This document shows positions 16,945-27,838 of a stretch of DNA of 42,982 nucleotides, one piece after another. This DNA is from Stenotrophomonas maltophilia (GTDB taxonomy: Bacteria > Pseudomonadota > Gammaproteobacteria > Xanthomonadales > Xanthomonadaceae), in the NCBI RefSeq assembly GCF_003970865.1, contig NZ_RXLZ01000044.1, positions 1 to 42,982 of the forward strand, given 5' to 3'. The stretch's first letter is position 1; the number at the start of each line of letters is the position of its first letter. The notes under the pieces were generated by a model. It ran no database searches and was not told where the DNA came from. It saw nothing but the letters and a program-made list of their open reading frames with translations. Position numbers and translations under genes: made by a program.

Positions 16945-17065
16945 CCGCCGGCCAGCGGCCGGCGTTACCTTTGGATCGCAGGCGGTTACGGGTAGTGCCG
17001 GCCGCTGGCCGGCAATCGGCCAAGGCCGGATCCCCCTGGCACAGCCGACCAGCGGCCGGCACTAC
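16945..17065. repeat. Three SMAG-type REP palindromes after queF
   Basis: Palindromes at about 16941-16968 (overlapping the queF stop, GCCGGCCAGCGGCCGGC core), 16992-17014 (GTAGTGCCGGCC...GGCCGGCA) and 17044-17065 (inverse copy ending CACTAC). The last two face each other and could form a stem-loop in RNA, possibly ending or stabilising the queF message. Confidence 0.85.
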
Positions 17066-17187
17066 CGGGCACCGTCTCTCCCGATTGTTCAGCCGCCCCC
17101 GGGGGCGGCTTCACATCTGCACCATCCCCATTTAACAACCTCCATGGCACCGTGCGAATCACGTAGTCATGCAGACGGGAGTTGTGG

Positions 17188-17481
17188 ATGAGTACCGAGA
17201 AGAAAGCCGATTTCTCCGGCGTCAGTGGCAGTGTCGACAGTACCGCCGAGCAGGTGCCGAAGGCAGACTTCTCTGGCGTCAGCGCTTCGGTGGACAGCAC
17301 CGCAGACGTCGTCAGCGGCGGCACCTACACCGTGCAGAAGGGTGACTCGCTGTCGAAGATCGCCAAGCAGCATCTGGGCGACGCCAATGCCTGGAAGAAG
17401 ATCTTCGAAGCCAACCGCGATGTGCTTGATGACCCGGACAAGATTTTCCCGGGCCAGACCCTGAAACTGCCGCCGAAGTAA
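17188..17481 (+). CDS. LysM domain protein with duplicated N-terminal motif
   Basis: A 97-residue protein with a C-terminal LysM domain (residues ~47-96: YTVQKGDSLSKIAKQHLGD...NRDVLDDPDKIFPGQTLKLP), like that of YgaU/Kbp, which binds peptidoglycan or related glycans. No signal peptide is visible, and the BON domain of Kbp is missing. In its place are two copies of a 19-residue unit, KADFSGVS(G/A)SVDSTA(E/D), at residues 6-21 and 25-40. The DNA of the two copies has diverged at synonymous sites, so the duplication is old and selected. ATG 17188 has GGGAG upstream; an in-frame TTG two codons earlier is less likely. A lipoprotein gene follows after 42 bp. Location and function uncertain. Confidence 0.82.
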   Translation: MSTEKKADFSGVSGSVDSTAEQVPKADFSGVSASVDSTADVVSGGTYTVQKGDSLSKIAKQHLGDANAWKKIFEANRDVLDDPDKIFPGQTLKLPPK

Positions 17482-17523
17482 GCCGGCTGAACGCCGTCCG
17501 ACAATCCCTGGGAGGAACCCCGA

Positions 17524-18036
17524 ATGATCAAGACCACCCCGCTCCAGACCGCCCTGATCGCCGCCCTGCTGGGCAGCGTTGCGCTGGTCGGTTGCAAGAA
17601 GAAAGAAGAATCGACCGACAGCAACGCCGCTCCCGCAGCGACCGCTCCGGCCGAACCGGCAGCACCTGCACCGATGACCGGCGCACCGCCGCCGATGGCC
17701 GAAGCCGCTGCAGTCAGCGTCTCGGCGGTCACCGTCGGCAAGACCGCAGCCGCCGACAAGTCGGTTGCGACGACGGCATTGTTCGCACCGAAGGATGACG
17801 TCATCGTCTCGGTCAAGACCGACGGTGCCGCCAACAACGTCACCGTCGGCGCGAAGCTGACCTACCAGGACGGCCAGGTGGCCGGCGAACAGAACGCCAC
17901 GCTGAACACCAGTGGTGCGGAAACCACCAACGTCACCTTCAAGAATGCAAAGGGCTGGCCGGCCGGCAAGTACCGCGCCGAGGTCACCGTCGATGGCAAG
18001 GCGGCCGGAACGCCGCAGGAGTTCGAGGTCAAGTAA
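17524..18036 (+). CDS. Putative lipoprotein with Ala/Pro-rich linker
   Basis: A 170-residue protein with a lipoprotein signal (ALIAALLGSVALVGC, lipobox LVGC with Cys near residue 23) followed by KKKEES and an Ala/Pro/Thr-rich linker to about residue 65. The rest looks like a beta-sandwich, with alternating hydrophobic strands (DDVIVSVKTDG, GAKLTYQDGQ, TTNVTFKNAKGWPAGKYRAEVTVDGK). The final GxYxxxVxxDGK pattern is common in extracellular Ig-like domains. I do not recognise a named family. GGGAGGAA precedes the ATG, and a strong terminator follows. Likely co-transcribed with the LysM gene. Confidence 0.75.
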   Translation: MIKTTPLQTALIAALLGSVALVGCKKKEESTDSNAAPAATAPAEPAAPAPMTGAPPPMAEAAAVSVSAVTVGKTAAADKSVATTALFAPKDDVIVSVKTDGAANNVTVGAKLTYQDGQVAGEQNATLNTSGAETTNVTFKNAKGWPAGKYRAEVTVDGKAAGTPQEFEVK

Positions 18037-18070
18037 GTCCTGCCGACTCTCTCCCGGCAGGGCTCACGAT

Positions 18071-18100
18071 GGACGCAGCCGCGAGGCTGCGTCCTTTTTT
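18071..18100 (+). terminator. Rho-independent terminator after the lipoprotein gene
   Basis: Perfect 10-bp stem GGACGCAGCC / GGCTGCGTCC, loop GCGA, followed by six T. It lies 35 bp after the lipoprotein stop codon. Confidence 0.92.
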
Positions 18101-18120
18101 ATTGGGCGGCGGCTGGCCCC

Positions 18121-18183
18121 ATCCACGCATGGCGTGGATCTACTGACAGCGCGGGCCGCGCTTCACCCACGCCGTGCGTGGAT
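18121..18183. repeat. Two SMAG-type REP palindromes
   Basis: 18121-18143 (ATCCACGC...GCGTGGATCTAC) and about 18164-18183 (CACCCACGCCGTGCGTGGAT). They occupy the start of the 364-bp gap before icd. Apart from the terminator, these repeats and a candidate promoter near 18231, I see nothing else in that gap; its short reading frames lack coding character. Confidence 0.8.
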
Positions 18184-18230
18184 GGATCACAGCGTTGCCG
18201 GCATGCAGTACCGCCGCGTATGGCGCGGCT

Positions 18231-20623
<2,393 letters not shown>

Positions 20624-20650
20624 TCCATCGCCGTTCGGTCGTGACCCCGG

Positions 20651-20682
20651 AACCCGCGCTTCGGCGCGGGTTTCTTTTTTTT
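20651..20682 (+). terminator. Rho-independent terminator after icd
   Basis: Stem AACCCGCGC / GCGCGGGTT, loop TTCG, then TC and eight T. It ends icd transcription and separates it from the GTPase cassette, which must therefore use its own promoter within 20683-20901. Confidence 0.93.
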
Positions 20683-20901
20683 CGACCCCATTCGGCCCGC
20701 ATCCAGAACCGTGACTTCCGTCGGCTGTCGGAATGCCGTCAACGGGGCATGAAACTTGCCCGCGATGGCCGTCGCAGAACCGATCGGACACCGTCTGCAA
20801 CTGCCCTCGATCTGAGCAATCGATCACGACGGCTGCCGCTGGCGATGCCCTAGCCTTGGCGACGCGAGGCCACCGGGGAGGTGGCCGCACGGGGAACACG
20901 G

Positions 20902-21867
20902 ATGGCACGCGTGCTGGTAGTGGGAACCGACATCCAGGGCGAGCAGGCCCTGCTGCAGCGGCTGCGCGTAGCATCGGCCCTGCCGGATGGCCAGATCCGC
21001 CGCAGCCAGGACCTGGACGATTGCGATCTGCTGGTCATCCGCGATACGCCGGCGCTGCGCAACGCGGCCCAGCGCATGCGCCAGCAGCGTCCGCGACTGC
21101 AGTGCTGGATCGAAGACATCGGCGGCCAGCTGCGTGATGGCGACGGGCACCAGGACGTGCTTGACGATGGTGCCATCGGCCGCGCGCTGCGCCGCATGCA
21201 GTTGATACCGGAGCCCCTGGCCATGCATGCACCTGCACCGATCCGCCTGGCCGATGGTGCACATGCCATTACCCGCCTGCTGCGCGAGCGGCTGCCCCTG
21301 CGCCAGGGGCAGGCATTGCTGAGTGACGCGGGTGAACCCGTCCTGCTGATGGACCTTGAGCATGATCAGGCCGTGCTGCTGCAGGAGCCGGCGAGCGCGC
21401 TGGTGGAGCGCCTGGCCGATGCCTTCGAACGCCTGCAGCTGGATGCGCTGACACCCGCACGCCTGCAGGCGCTGGCCGGTGAGCGGCCACGCCAGCCACT
21501 GCGGCCGCTGCTGTGGCAATGGGCGCAACGCAGCCGCCATTGGCAGGCACTGGACGAACGCCTGCGTGGCGCCTCGGTGAAGCTGCTGCGCTGGCCGGAC
21601 TTCCGCGTGCTGGGCCACGACCACGATGGCTTCCGCCTGTGCTCGTTGCTGCTCAAGCGCGCGTGTACGGTTGAAGAATGCGCGATGCTGCTCGAGTTGC
21701 CGGCTGCGGCGGTGCGCGATTTCATCCATGCAGCCTATCTCTGCGGTTACGCGCAGTTGCAGAGCGCCCCTACGGCACCGATGACGGCGCCACGCGGCAA
21801 TGGCACCGACAACGGCCTGCTTGCCCGCCTGTGGCGGCACCTGCGCGGGGGCGAGCGCAATGCGTGA
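20902..21867 (+). CDS. Uncharacterised protein of a GTPase-Roadblock cassette
   Basis: A 321-residue soluble protein that I do not recognise. Residues 1 to about 100 look like a Rossmann-type, receiver-like fold: MARVLVVGTDIQG, then DLDDCDLLVIRDTPALRNAA and a basic PRLQCWIEDIGG strand, but without the conserved phospho-acceptor pattern. The middle is helical and rich in Leu, Arg and Gln. Residues ~225-295 (WPDFRVLGHDHDGFRLCSLLLKRACTVEECAMLLELP..VRDFIHAAYLCGYAQL) resemble a winged-helix domain. No signal peptide or membrane segment is seen. ATG 20902 has GGGGAA six bases upstream; an in-frame GTG at 20881 sits directly against a GGGGAG and is less likely. It overlaps the GTPase gene by 8 bp, implying coupled translation and a shared role, perhaps as effector or scaffold. 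Confidence 0.8.
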   Translation: MARVLVVGTDIQGEQALLQRLRVASALPDGQIRRSQDLDDCDLLVIRDTPALRNAAQRMRQQRPRLQCWIEDIGGQLRDGDGHQDVLDDGAIGRALRRMQLIPEPLAMHAPAPIRLADGAHAITRLLRERLPLRQGQALLSDAGEPVLLMDLEHDQAVLLQEPASALVERLADAFERLQLDALTPARLQALAGERPRQPLRPLLWQWAQRSRHWQALDERLRGASVKLLRWPDFRVLGHDHDGFRLCSLLLKRACTVEECAMLLELPAAAVRDFIHAAYLCGYAQLQSAPTAPMTAPRGNGTDNGLLARLWRHLRGGERNA

Positions 21868-22408
21868 GCACAAGGTGGTCGTGCTGGGTGGCATGGGCAG
21901 CGGCAAGTCGACACTCGTGCGCAGCATCGCGGCCGGCGCGGTGATCGACACCGATGTGGCCAACAGTGATCGCCTCGGTGCCGACAAGGCCTCCACCACC
22001 GTCGCGCTGGACTACGCAGACATCGACCTGCCCAACGGCGAACGCCTGCGGCTCTACGGAACGCCCGGCCAGCAGCGCTTTGATTTCCTGTGGCCGATCC
22101 TGCTGCAGGGCGCACGTGGCGCGGTGCTGCTGCTGGACGCGCGCCGTGCCGGGTTGGCCACCGAACTGCAGGACTACCTGCAGGTGCTGCGGCCGTTCGC
22201 ATCGTCATTGGCGCTGGTGGTGGCGGTCACGCACCTGGACCTGGCACCACAGGCCGCACTGGACGACTGGGCCACACGTGCCCGCCTCGATGACCAACCA
22301 CTGCCGCTGCTGGCGGTGGATGCCCGCGACCGCGAACAGGGACTGTTGCTGATGGATGTACTGATGAGCGAAATGGAAGCGCACGCACTGGTGGCGGCGC
22401 ATGGCTGA
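21860..22408 (+). CDS. Small Ras/MglA-like GTPase
   Basis: A 182-residue single-domain GTPase. Motifs: P-loop G10-GMGSGKS-T18, candidate switch I threonines T46/T47, G3 motif GTPGQ at 67-71 (in place of the DxxGQ of Ras), G4 motif THLD at 124-127 and a VDA G5-like motif near 153. The catalytic-type Gln is retained. The xTPGQ form is shared with bacterial MglA and with the GTPases of actinobacterial conservons, which work with Roadblock/LC7 partners. It overlaps the gene before (8 bp) and the Roadblock gene after (8 bp). Partner proteins probably control its nucleotide state, as MglB does for MglA. The biological output, such as polarity, pili or motility, is unknown. Confidence 0.9.
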   Translation: MREHKVVVLGGMGSGKSTLVRSIAAGAVIDTDVANSDRLGADKASTTVALDYADIDLPNGERLRLYGTPGQQRFDFLWPILLQGARGAVLLLDARRAGLATELQDYLQVLRPFASSLALVVAVTHLDLAPQAALDDWATRARLDDQPLPLLAVDARDREQGLLLMDVLMSEMEAHALVAAHG

Positions 22409-22817
22409 CGGGCAGATGGCGGTGCTGCCCGATGCCGGCCAGCGTGAGCGCCTGCAGCCCTTGCTGCAGGACCTGCAGCAGCGGGTGGAAGGCGTGCGCA
22501 CGGTGGTGCTGGCCAGTGTCGACGGCTTCGCCCTGGTCAGTGCCGGGGCCGAAGGGCGCGGCGAACGGCTGGCGGCGATGACCAGCGCGATGCTGGCGCT
22601 GGCCGCAGCGGTCGGGCGCGAACTGGTGCTTGGGGATCTGCAGACGCTGATGCTGGAAGCGGCGGGCGGCAAGGTGCTGATGCTGGCGATCCAGGCCGAG
22701 GGGCGCGCACCGCTGCTGCTGATGGCGGCCTGCGACCAGCGCAGCGTGATCGGCCAGGTGCTGTGGCAGAGCAGGGAATGTGGCCAGGCGATCCTGGCCG
22801 AACTCGGCGGATCGTGA
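22401..22817 (+). CDS. Roadblock/LC7 domain protein 1
   Basis: A 138-residue protein with one Roadblock/LC7 fold: a long first helix (ERLQPLLQDLQQRVEGVRTV), the strand VVLASVDGFALVSAG, the helix ERLAAMTSAMLALAAAVGREL, the strands LQTLMLEAAGGKVLMLAIQ and PLLLMAACDQ, and a final helix. Such domains dimerise and bind small GTPases; MglB is the GTPase-activating example. It overlaps the GTPase gene by 8 bp, which favours a direct partnership. A second Roadblock gene follows after 53 bp. The two are only distantly alike, so they may form a heterodimer or have separate tasks. Confidence 0.85.
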   Translation: MADGQMAVLPDAGQRERLQPLLQDLQQRVEGVRTVVLASVDGFALVSAGAEGRGERLAAMTSAMLALAAAVGRELVLGDLQTLMLEAAGGKVLMLAIQAEGRAPLLLMAACDQRSVIGQVLWQSRECGQAILAELGGS

Positions 22818-22870
22818 GCCCGGCCGCAGGGGAACGAGGGGCTCGAACCAACATCGACAAGGGGTGCGAC

Positions 22871-23230
22871 GTGGCTGGATTGAATGAATCGTTGAACGCA
22901 CTGATGGGCATCGACGGCGCGCAGGCAGTGGCGCTGGTCGACTACGAAAGTGGCATGCTGCTGGGCGAAGCCGGTGCCGGCATGGACATGGAAGTGGCTG
23001 CCGCCGGCAACACCGAAGTGATCCGCGCCAAGATGAAGACCGCCGCGTCGCTGAACCTCAACGACAGCATCGAGGACATCCTGATCTCTCTGGGCAAGGC
23101 GTACCACATCATGCGCCCGGTGGCGAAGAAGAAGGGCCTGTTCTTCTACATCGTGCTGGACCGCACCAAGTCCAATCTGGCATTGGCCCGGCGCAAGGTG
23201 CAGGACGTGGAGGCCGAACTGGCGATCTGA
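22871..23230 (+). CDS. Roadblock/LC7 domain protein 2
   Basis: A 119-residue Roadblock/LC7-like protein: a first helix LNESLNALMGIDG, the strand AQAVALVDYESGMLLGEAG, a helix with AAAGNTEVIRAKMKTAASL, the strand SIEDILISLGKAYHIMRPV, the strand KKGLFFYIVLDRTKSNLALARR, and an acidic end. It starts at GTG 22871, with AAGGGG six bases upstream; an extension into the previous gene (to 22763) lacks family character. It is the last gene of the cassette, followed by SMAG repeats. Proteins of this type are often annotated only as hypothetical. The role is inferred from its neighbours. Confidence 0.8.
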   Translation: MAGLNESLNALMGIDGAQAVALVDYESGMLLGEAGAGMDMEVAAAGNTEVIRAKMKTAASLNLNDSIEDILISLGKAYHIMRPVAKKKGLFFYIVLDRTKSNLALARRKVQDVEAELAI

Positions 23231-23234
23231 GCCG

Positions 23235-23310
23235 GTAGTGCCGGCCGCTGGCCGGCATCTGCATCAATCCATCGACGGTCCAGGTGCTGCCGGCCAGCGG
23301 CCGGCACTAC
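23235..23310. repeat. Facing pair of SMAG-type REP palindromes
   Basis: 23235-23257 (GTAGTGCCGGCC...GGCCGGCA) and 23288-23310 (inverse copy ending CACTAC). Together they can fold into one long stem at the 3' end of the GTPase-Roadblock transcript, upstream of aceK. Confidence 0.87.
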
Positions 23311-23376
23311 CTTCGCGCTCGACGGCATCGCACACGCCAGCGTATGGTGAAGCCGGTCCTCCCGGGTGAGCCATGC

Positions 23377-25107
23377 ATGTCCAAGCCTGACATCGCTGCC
23401 GAGCTGGCGCTGCGTATCGCCGGTGCCATCCGCGATGGTTTCGAGCAGTACCATGCCCGCTTCGCGGCGATCACTGCGCGCGCACGGCAGCGCTTCGAGC
23501 AGCGCGACTGGGCCGGTGCGCGACAGGATGCGGTCGAGCGCATCGCCCTGTACGACCTGTGCATCGCCGAGCAGATGGATGCGTTGCGTCGCCTCGCCGG
23601 TGACGCGATCGGCGAGCGCGCGCTGTGGTTGCAGGTGCACGCCCGCTACAGCGCGCTGCTGCAGGGCCTGATCGATGCCGAGCTGTACAAGACCTTCTAC
23701 AACACGCTGTCGCGGCGCCTGTTCGCTACCCGCGGCGTGGACCCGGCGCTGGAATTCATTGCTTTCGACGTCGAGCCCTCCGATGCAATCACCCATCCCG
23801 TCGCGCGGCATACCTACGCCGTCTCGCCGACGCGGCCGGTGGAGGCCCTGCAACGCGTGTTGGCCGACTATCGCTTCGACATTCCGTACGCGCACCAGCT
23901 GCGCTGCGCGGCAGCCATCGCCGTGCGCCTGCAGGACGACCTCGCCCATTGGGGTGACACGCCGGTACGCAGCATCGAACTGCTCGACACCGTGTTCTAC
24001 CGTGAGCGCCGCGCCTACCTGGTCGGCCGCGTGTTCGGCGAGCATCGCTTCTCGCCATGCGTGATTGCCCTGGTCAACGATGAGCGCGGCCTGCGTGCCG
24101 ATGCGGTGCTGACCCGGCGCCGTGATGTTGCCCATCTGTTCGGCGTGTCGCGCAGCTACTTCCAGGCCGATCTGGGCACGGTGGGCGACGCCGTGGTGTT
24201 CCTGCGCAGCCTGCTGCCAGGCAAGCCCATCGATGAGATCTACACGGTGCTGGGTCGCGCCAAGCAGGGTAAGACCGAGCGCTACCGTACGTTCTTCCGC
24301 CACTTCAACGAGCACCCGCAGGAGCGGCTGGTGCATGCCGAAGGCACGCCGGGCATGGTCATGGCAGTGTTCACGCTGCCCAGTTATCCGTTGGTGTTCA
24401 AGCTGATCCGTGACCGTTTCGCCTGGCCCAAGGCAATGTCGCGGCAGCAGGTGGAAGAGAAGTACGCGCTGGTGTTCAATCTCGATCGTGTCGGCCGCCT
24501 GCTCGATGCGCAGCCCTATCGTCATCTGCGCTTTCCGCGCGAGCGCTTCGCGCCGGCCCTGCTGGATGAACTGCTGCAGCAGTGCGCGCAGAGCGTACGC
24601 GTCGATGGCGATGAGGTCGAAGTCGCACTGTGCTATGTGCAGCGTCGTTTCCGTCCTTTGAACCTGTACCTGCGCGAGCAGTCCGGGGAGGCGGTGCGCG
24701 CGGCGGTGCTCGACTACGCGCAGGCGATCACCGACATGGCGCGCAACAACATCTTCCCCGGCGACATGCTGCCGAAGAACTTCGGTGTGTCACGGCACGG
24801 CCGGGCCGTGTTCTATGACTATGACGAGTTGTGCCTGGTCAGCGACTGCGTGTTCCGCGCCTGGCCGCAGCCACGCACGCCGGAGGAAGAGATGGCCGAC
24901 GAGCCGTGGTTCCATGTCGGCCCGCGCGACGTGTTTCCCGAGCGCTTCGGCCCGTTCATGGGCCTGCCGGCTGCAGAGCTGGCAGCCGTGCGCGAGCACT
25001 ACCGGCACCTGTTCGACCCGGGCTGGTGGCAGGGCCTGCAGGAACGCTTCGCCCGGGGTGATTATCCGGACACGCCGCCCTACGCAGGCGCACACCGGCT
25101 GGCGTGA
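23377..25107 (+). CDS. aceK: Isocitrate dehydrogenase kinase/phosphatase AceK
   Basis: A 576-residue protein (E. coli 578) that phosphorylates and dephosphorylates isocitrate dehydrogenase to divert carbon into the glyoxylate shunt. The N-terminal regulatory half covers residues ~1-315. The C-terminal kinase-like half includes VFKLIRDRF, the catalytic region [20 protein letters not shown] and the metal-binding YDYDELC. ATG 23377 ([10 protein letters not shown]) is preferred; the longer frame from 23284 begins inside a SMAG repeat. It is not next to aceA/aceB, unlike in E. coli. The nearby IDH is the monomeric class, not the dimer that AceK classically modifies, so its target is probably encoded elsewhere or is atypical. 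Confidence 0.95.
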   Translation: MSKPDIAAELALRIAGAIRDGFEQYHARFAAITARARQRFEQRDWAGARQDAVERIALYDLCIAEQMDALRRLAGDAIGERALWLQVHARYSALLQGLIDAELYKTFYNTLSRRLFATRGVDPALEFIAFDVEPSDAITHPVARHTYAVSPTRPVEALQRVLADYRFDIPYAHQLRCAAAIAVRLQDDLAHWGDTPVRSIELLDTVFYRERRAYLVGRVFGEHRFSPCVIALVNDERGLRADAVLTRRRDVAHLFGVSRSYFQADLGTVGDAVVFLRSLLPGKPIDEIYTVLGRAKQGKTERYRTFFRHFNEHPQERLVHAEGTPGMVMAVFTLPSYPLVFKLIRDRFAWPKAMSRQQVEEKYALVFNLDRVGRLLDAQPYRHLRFPRERFAPALLDELLQQCAQSVRVDGDEVEVALCYVQRRFRPLNLYLREQSGEAVRAAVLDYAQAITDMARNNIFPGDMLPKNFGVSRHGRAVFYDYDELCLVSDCVFRAWPQPRTPEEEMADEPWFHVGPRDVFPERFGPFMGLPAAELAAVREHYRHLFDPGWWQGLQERFARGDYPDTPPYAGAHRLA

Positions 25108-25182
25108 ACCGGCTGGCGTGAACCGGCTGTCATCGCGGCTGGGGCTGAGATAGGCTCGCCGTTCATCACCAAGGATCCGGCA

Positions 25183-26073
25183 ATGATGCGTTCCCCACTG
25201 TTTCTCGCCCTCGCGCTGGCCGTAGGTGCCGGCGCCCCCCTGCTTGCAGGCGACGCCACTGCGCAGACCGCACGTGCCGTACGCGCGACTGCAGAAATGA
25301 GCATGGTGCTGTCCGGTCATATCGAGGTCACGCCGGAGGGCGCGGTCCGTTCGCTGGTGCTGGACCAGAAAGCCATGGTGGCCCCGAGCATCGCCTCCTT
25401 CGTGGAAGGCACCATCGGTGGCTGGCGCTTCGAGCCCACGCTGCGCGATGGCCAGGCGGTGGCCACGCGGGCCCCTTTGCGCGTTCGCCTGCGCGGCAAG
25501 GCTGCGGCCGATGGCGGCTATGAAATCAGCATGACCAGTGTCGACTTCAGCGAGTACGATCCGAAGGCTACCGATTCGGTGACCCAGCTGCACATGACGC
25601 CGCCGCGCTACCCGGAAGCGGCCTACCGTAACGGTGGCCAGGGTGAGGTGCTGCTGTTGGTCAAGGTGGCCCGTGACGGAACAGTGGCCGATGTGGCCGC
25701 CGAGCAGGTGAACATGGCCGTGGTCGCATCCGAGCGGACCCTGGCCAAGATGCGCGACATCCTGGCCAGAGCCAGCGTCAGCACCGCCCGCACGTGGACC
25801 TTCAAGCCGCCGACCACCGGCGAGGACAGCACCCGGGACAGCTGGACGGTTCGCATCCCGGTGAACTTCGCCCTGAACAACGATCCCAATGCAGTGGCGG
25901 GACGCTATGGCCGCTGGCGCGCCTTCATTCCGGGGCCGCGGCAGACCGTGCCGTGGCGCGAGGCGGACCCGGTCGAGCAGGCCGGCAGCGACCTGCTGCC
26001 GGAAGGCGGCGTCTACATGGTGGACGGCGCCAAGCGCGGCCTGCGCCTGCTGACCCCGCTGCAACAGAGCTGA
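25183..26073 (+). CDS. Exported TonB C-terminal domain protein
   Basis: A 296-residue protein with a signal peptide (SPLFLALALAVGAGAPLLAGDATAQ, cut near residue 28). The C-terminal half resembles a TonB/energy-transducer domain: MTPPRYPEAAYRNGGQGEVLLLVKVARDGTVADV at ~127-160, then ARTWTFKPPT at ~204. The N-terminal half contains a related, weaker unit (ALMSMVLSGHIEV-like strand to GGWRFEPTLRDG), so it may hold two such domains. There is no Pro-rich spanning region or ExbB/ExbD nearby, so a true TonB role is doubtful; such free periplasmic TonB_C proteins are common in Xanthomonadaceae and uncharacterised. AAGGATCCGGCA before the first of two ATGs supports this start. It is convergent with the GGDEF gene. 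Confidence 0.8.
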   Translation: MMRSPLFLALALAVGAGAPLLAGDATAQTARAVRATAEMSMVLSGHIEVTPEGAVRSLVLDQKAMVAPSIASFVEGTIGGWRFEPTLRDGQAVATRAPLRVRLRGKAAADGGYEISMTSVDFSEYDPKATDSVTQLHMTPPRYPEAAYRNGGQGEVLLLVKVARDGTVADVAAEQVNMAVVASERTLAKMRDILARASVSTARTWTFKPPTTGEDSTRDSWTVRIPVNFALNNDPNAVAGRYGRWRAFIPGPRQTVPWREADPVEQAGSDLLPEGGVYMVDGAKRGLRLLTPLQQS

Positions 26074-26081
26074 GGCCCGCT

Positions 26082-26106
26082 GCGGAGCCGGGCAGCCCGG
26101 CTCCGC
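26082..26106. terminator. 11-bp hairpin between convergent genes
   Basis: Perfect stem, GCGGAGCCGGG (26082-26092) with CCCGGCTCCGC (26096-26106), loop CAG. It fills the 34-bp gap between the ends of the TonB-domain gene (26073) and the cyclase gene (26108). No T run is present on either strand, so it is a bidirectional terminator-like or mRNA-stabilising stem rather than a classical terminator. Confidence 0.45.
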
Positions 26107-26107
26107 G

Positions 26108-27682
26108 TCAGTCGGCGTAAGGGTAGACCACCACCCGGTTGCGGCCCTGTTCCTTGGCCATGTACAGCGCCTTGTCGGCCAGCCGCAAGGCCTGCTCGGC
26201 ATCGACGTGGAAGCTGGGGAAGTGGGCCACGCCAAGCGATACGGTGATGGTGCCGACCGGTCCGAACGGATGGTCGGCGATGTGCTGGCGCAGGCGTTCA
26301 CCGGCCTGACGGGCCGATTCAGTACTGATGCCCGGCAACAGCAGCAGGAATTCCTCGCCGCCGGCGCGGCAGAGAATGTCGCTGTCGCGCGAGTAGCGGC
26401 GCATCTGGTCGGCGATGTGGACGATGGCGTTGTCGCCGATGTCATGCCCGTAACTGTCGTTGATCGACTTGAAGCGATCGATGTCCAGCGCCAGGATCGC
26501 GAACGGAATGCCCTGCACCTGCAGTGCGTCTAGCGCCTGCTGCAGTCCGCGGCGGTTGAGCAGGCCGGTCAGCGGGTCGGTACGGCTGGCACGGTTGAGC
26601 GTGCCGATACGATCCTGCAGGGCATTGAAGCTGTGCAGCACCGCCTGCTTGAGCTGGGCGACCTCGAAGTACCAGGCGCGGATGCCGCTGACATGGTTGA
26701 TCGCATTGCCGGTGTCCTCGCCGCCCTGCACATTGCGCGCCAGCTGCCACAGCGGCATCGAAATGCGGCGCGCGAACCACCAGGTGATCAGCAGCGACAG
26801 CAGGCCGAGCGGAATCGCATTCCAGATCACCGCGGTCATCAACCGTGACAGCGGCTGCAGGGTGGCCTCGGTCGGGCGCTGGGCGATGATGCCCCAGCCG
26901 GTGGCCGCCACCGGCGCATAGCCGGCCAGCATCGACACGCCGCGGTTGTTGCGTACCTGCTGTGCGCCACGCTCTCCGCGCACCACGGCCTTCACCGCCG
27001 GGTTGCCGACCACGTAGTCACCCACCCGCTTGCCATCGGCGTGGTACAGCAGGCGGCCATTGCGGTCCACCACGTACAGATAGGAACCGTCGCGGTAGTA
27101 GTGCTTGCCCAGCAGCGTGTGCAGTGCGCTGCGCTGGCGCAGGTACAGGGTGCCGCTTACATAGCCGCGATAGCGGCCCTGGCGGTCGAAGATCGGGTGC
27201 GACAGCGACACCAGCAGCTTGCCCGTGGCCGACTGGTAGGGATCGCTGATCATCGGCTGGCGCGCCGCCAGTGCCGCGTTGTTGCCGACACTGTGCAGCA
27301 CCTCGCCCTGCAGCTGCAGGGTCTGCGGCGAGGTGGCGATCACCAGGCCGTCGGCGTCCACCACCAGCGAGGAGTTGAAGCTGCTGGACTGCAGCTGCAG
27401 GCGGCTGGCTTCATCCTGGGCCTGCTTCGGATCGAGGTCGTCCTCGCCCAGGCGGGTCGCGGCATAGGCCAGCTGCTGCTGCGCGGCCAGCAGGAAGTTC
27501 TGGGTGGTCTCGGCCAGTTTGGTGGCATAGACGCGGTTGGCTTCCAGGGTGTTACCGACCAGCTGGTCGCGCTGCACGCGATAGCTGGCCAGCAGGGTGT
27601 TGGCCAGGGCGATGATGGCGCTGAGCAGTGCCAGGGCGAGGATCAGCTTGCCCAGGTTGAGGCGGGGAGACAGCGTTCGCAT
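26108..27682 (-). CDS. Membrane diguanylate cyclase with Cache-type sensor
   Basis: A 524-residue protein making cyclic di-GMP. A first membrane helix (~10-32) is followed by a periplasmic double-Cache sensor (~35-280; LVVDADGLVIATSP, SDPYQSATGKLLVSLSHPI, YLYVVDRNGRLLYH), a second helix (~282-305), a HAMP-like linker and a GGDEF domain (~360-524). The domain starts DPLTGLLNRRGL. The active site is GGEEF, and RDSD five residues before it fits the RxxD inhibitory I-site, so an active, product-inhibited cyclase is expected. There is no EAL domain. ATG 27682 (MRTLSPRLN) is chosen over a TTG 18 codons upstream; neither has a strong ribosome site. The ligand is unknown. Confidence 0.9.
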   Translation of the reverse strand: MRTLSPRLNLGKLILALALLSAIIALANTLLASYRVQRDQLVGNTLEANRVYATKLAETTQNFLLAAQQQLAYAATRLGEDDLDPKQAQDEASRLQLQSSSFNSSLVVDADGLVIATSPQTLQLQGEVLHSVGNNAALAARQPMISDPYQSATGKLLVSLSHPIFDRQGRYRGYVSGTLYLRQRSALHTLLGKHYYRDGSYLYVVDRNGRLLYHADGKRVGDYVVGNPAVKAVVRGERGAQQVRNNRGVSMLAGYAPVAATGWGIIAQRPTEATLQPLSRLMTAVIWNAIPLGLLSLLITWWFARRISMPLWQLARNVQGGEDTGNAINHVSGIRAWYFEVAQLKQAVLHSFNALQDRIGTLNRASRTDPLTGLLNRRGLQQALDALQVQGIPFAILALDIDRFKSINDSYGHDIGDNAIVHIADQMRRYSRDSDILCRAGGEEFLLLLPGISTESARQAGERLRQHIADHPFGPVGTITVSLGVAHFPSFHVDAEQALRLADKALYMAKEQGRNRVVVYPYAD

Positions 27683-27838
27683 GCGTCGACGGATCCGGCA
27701 GGAGGCTGGACCCGACCGGTTCTCCGGAAGGGGCAACAGCGGGAATCGGTGGCAGGGCCCACGGGGGCCGGGCAGGGTATCGCGCGGATTATCGCCAAAA
27801 GCAGGCGCGAGCGAAGTGAAGTGCGTCGCCCTGCAGGC

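Noticed and set aside
23284..23376. N-terminal extension of AceK
   Set aside because: Its first codons ([10 protein letters not shown]) are translated SMAG repeat; the family start fits 23377.
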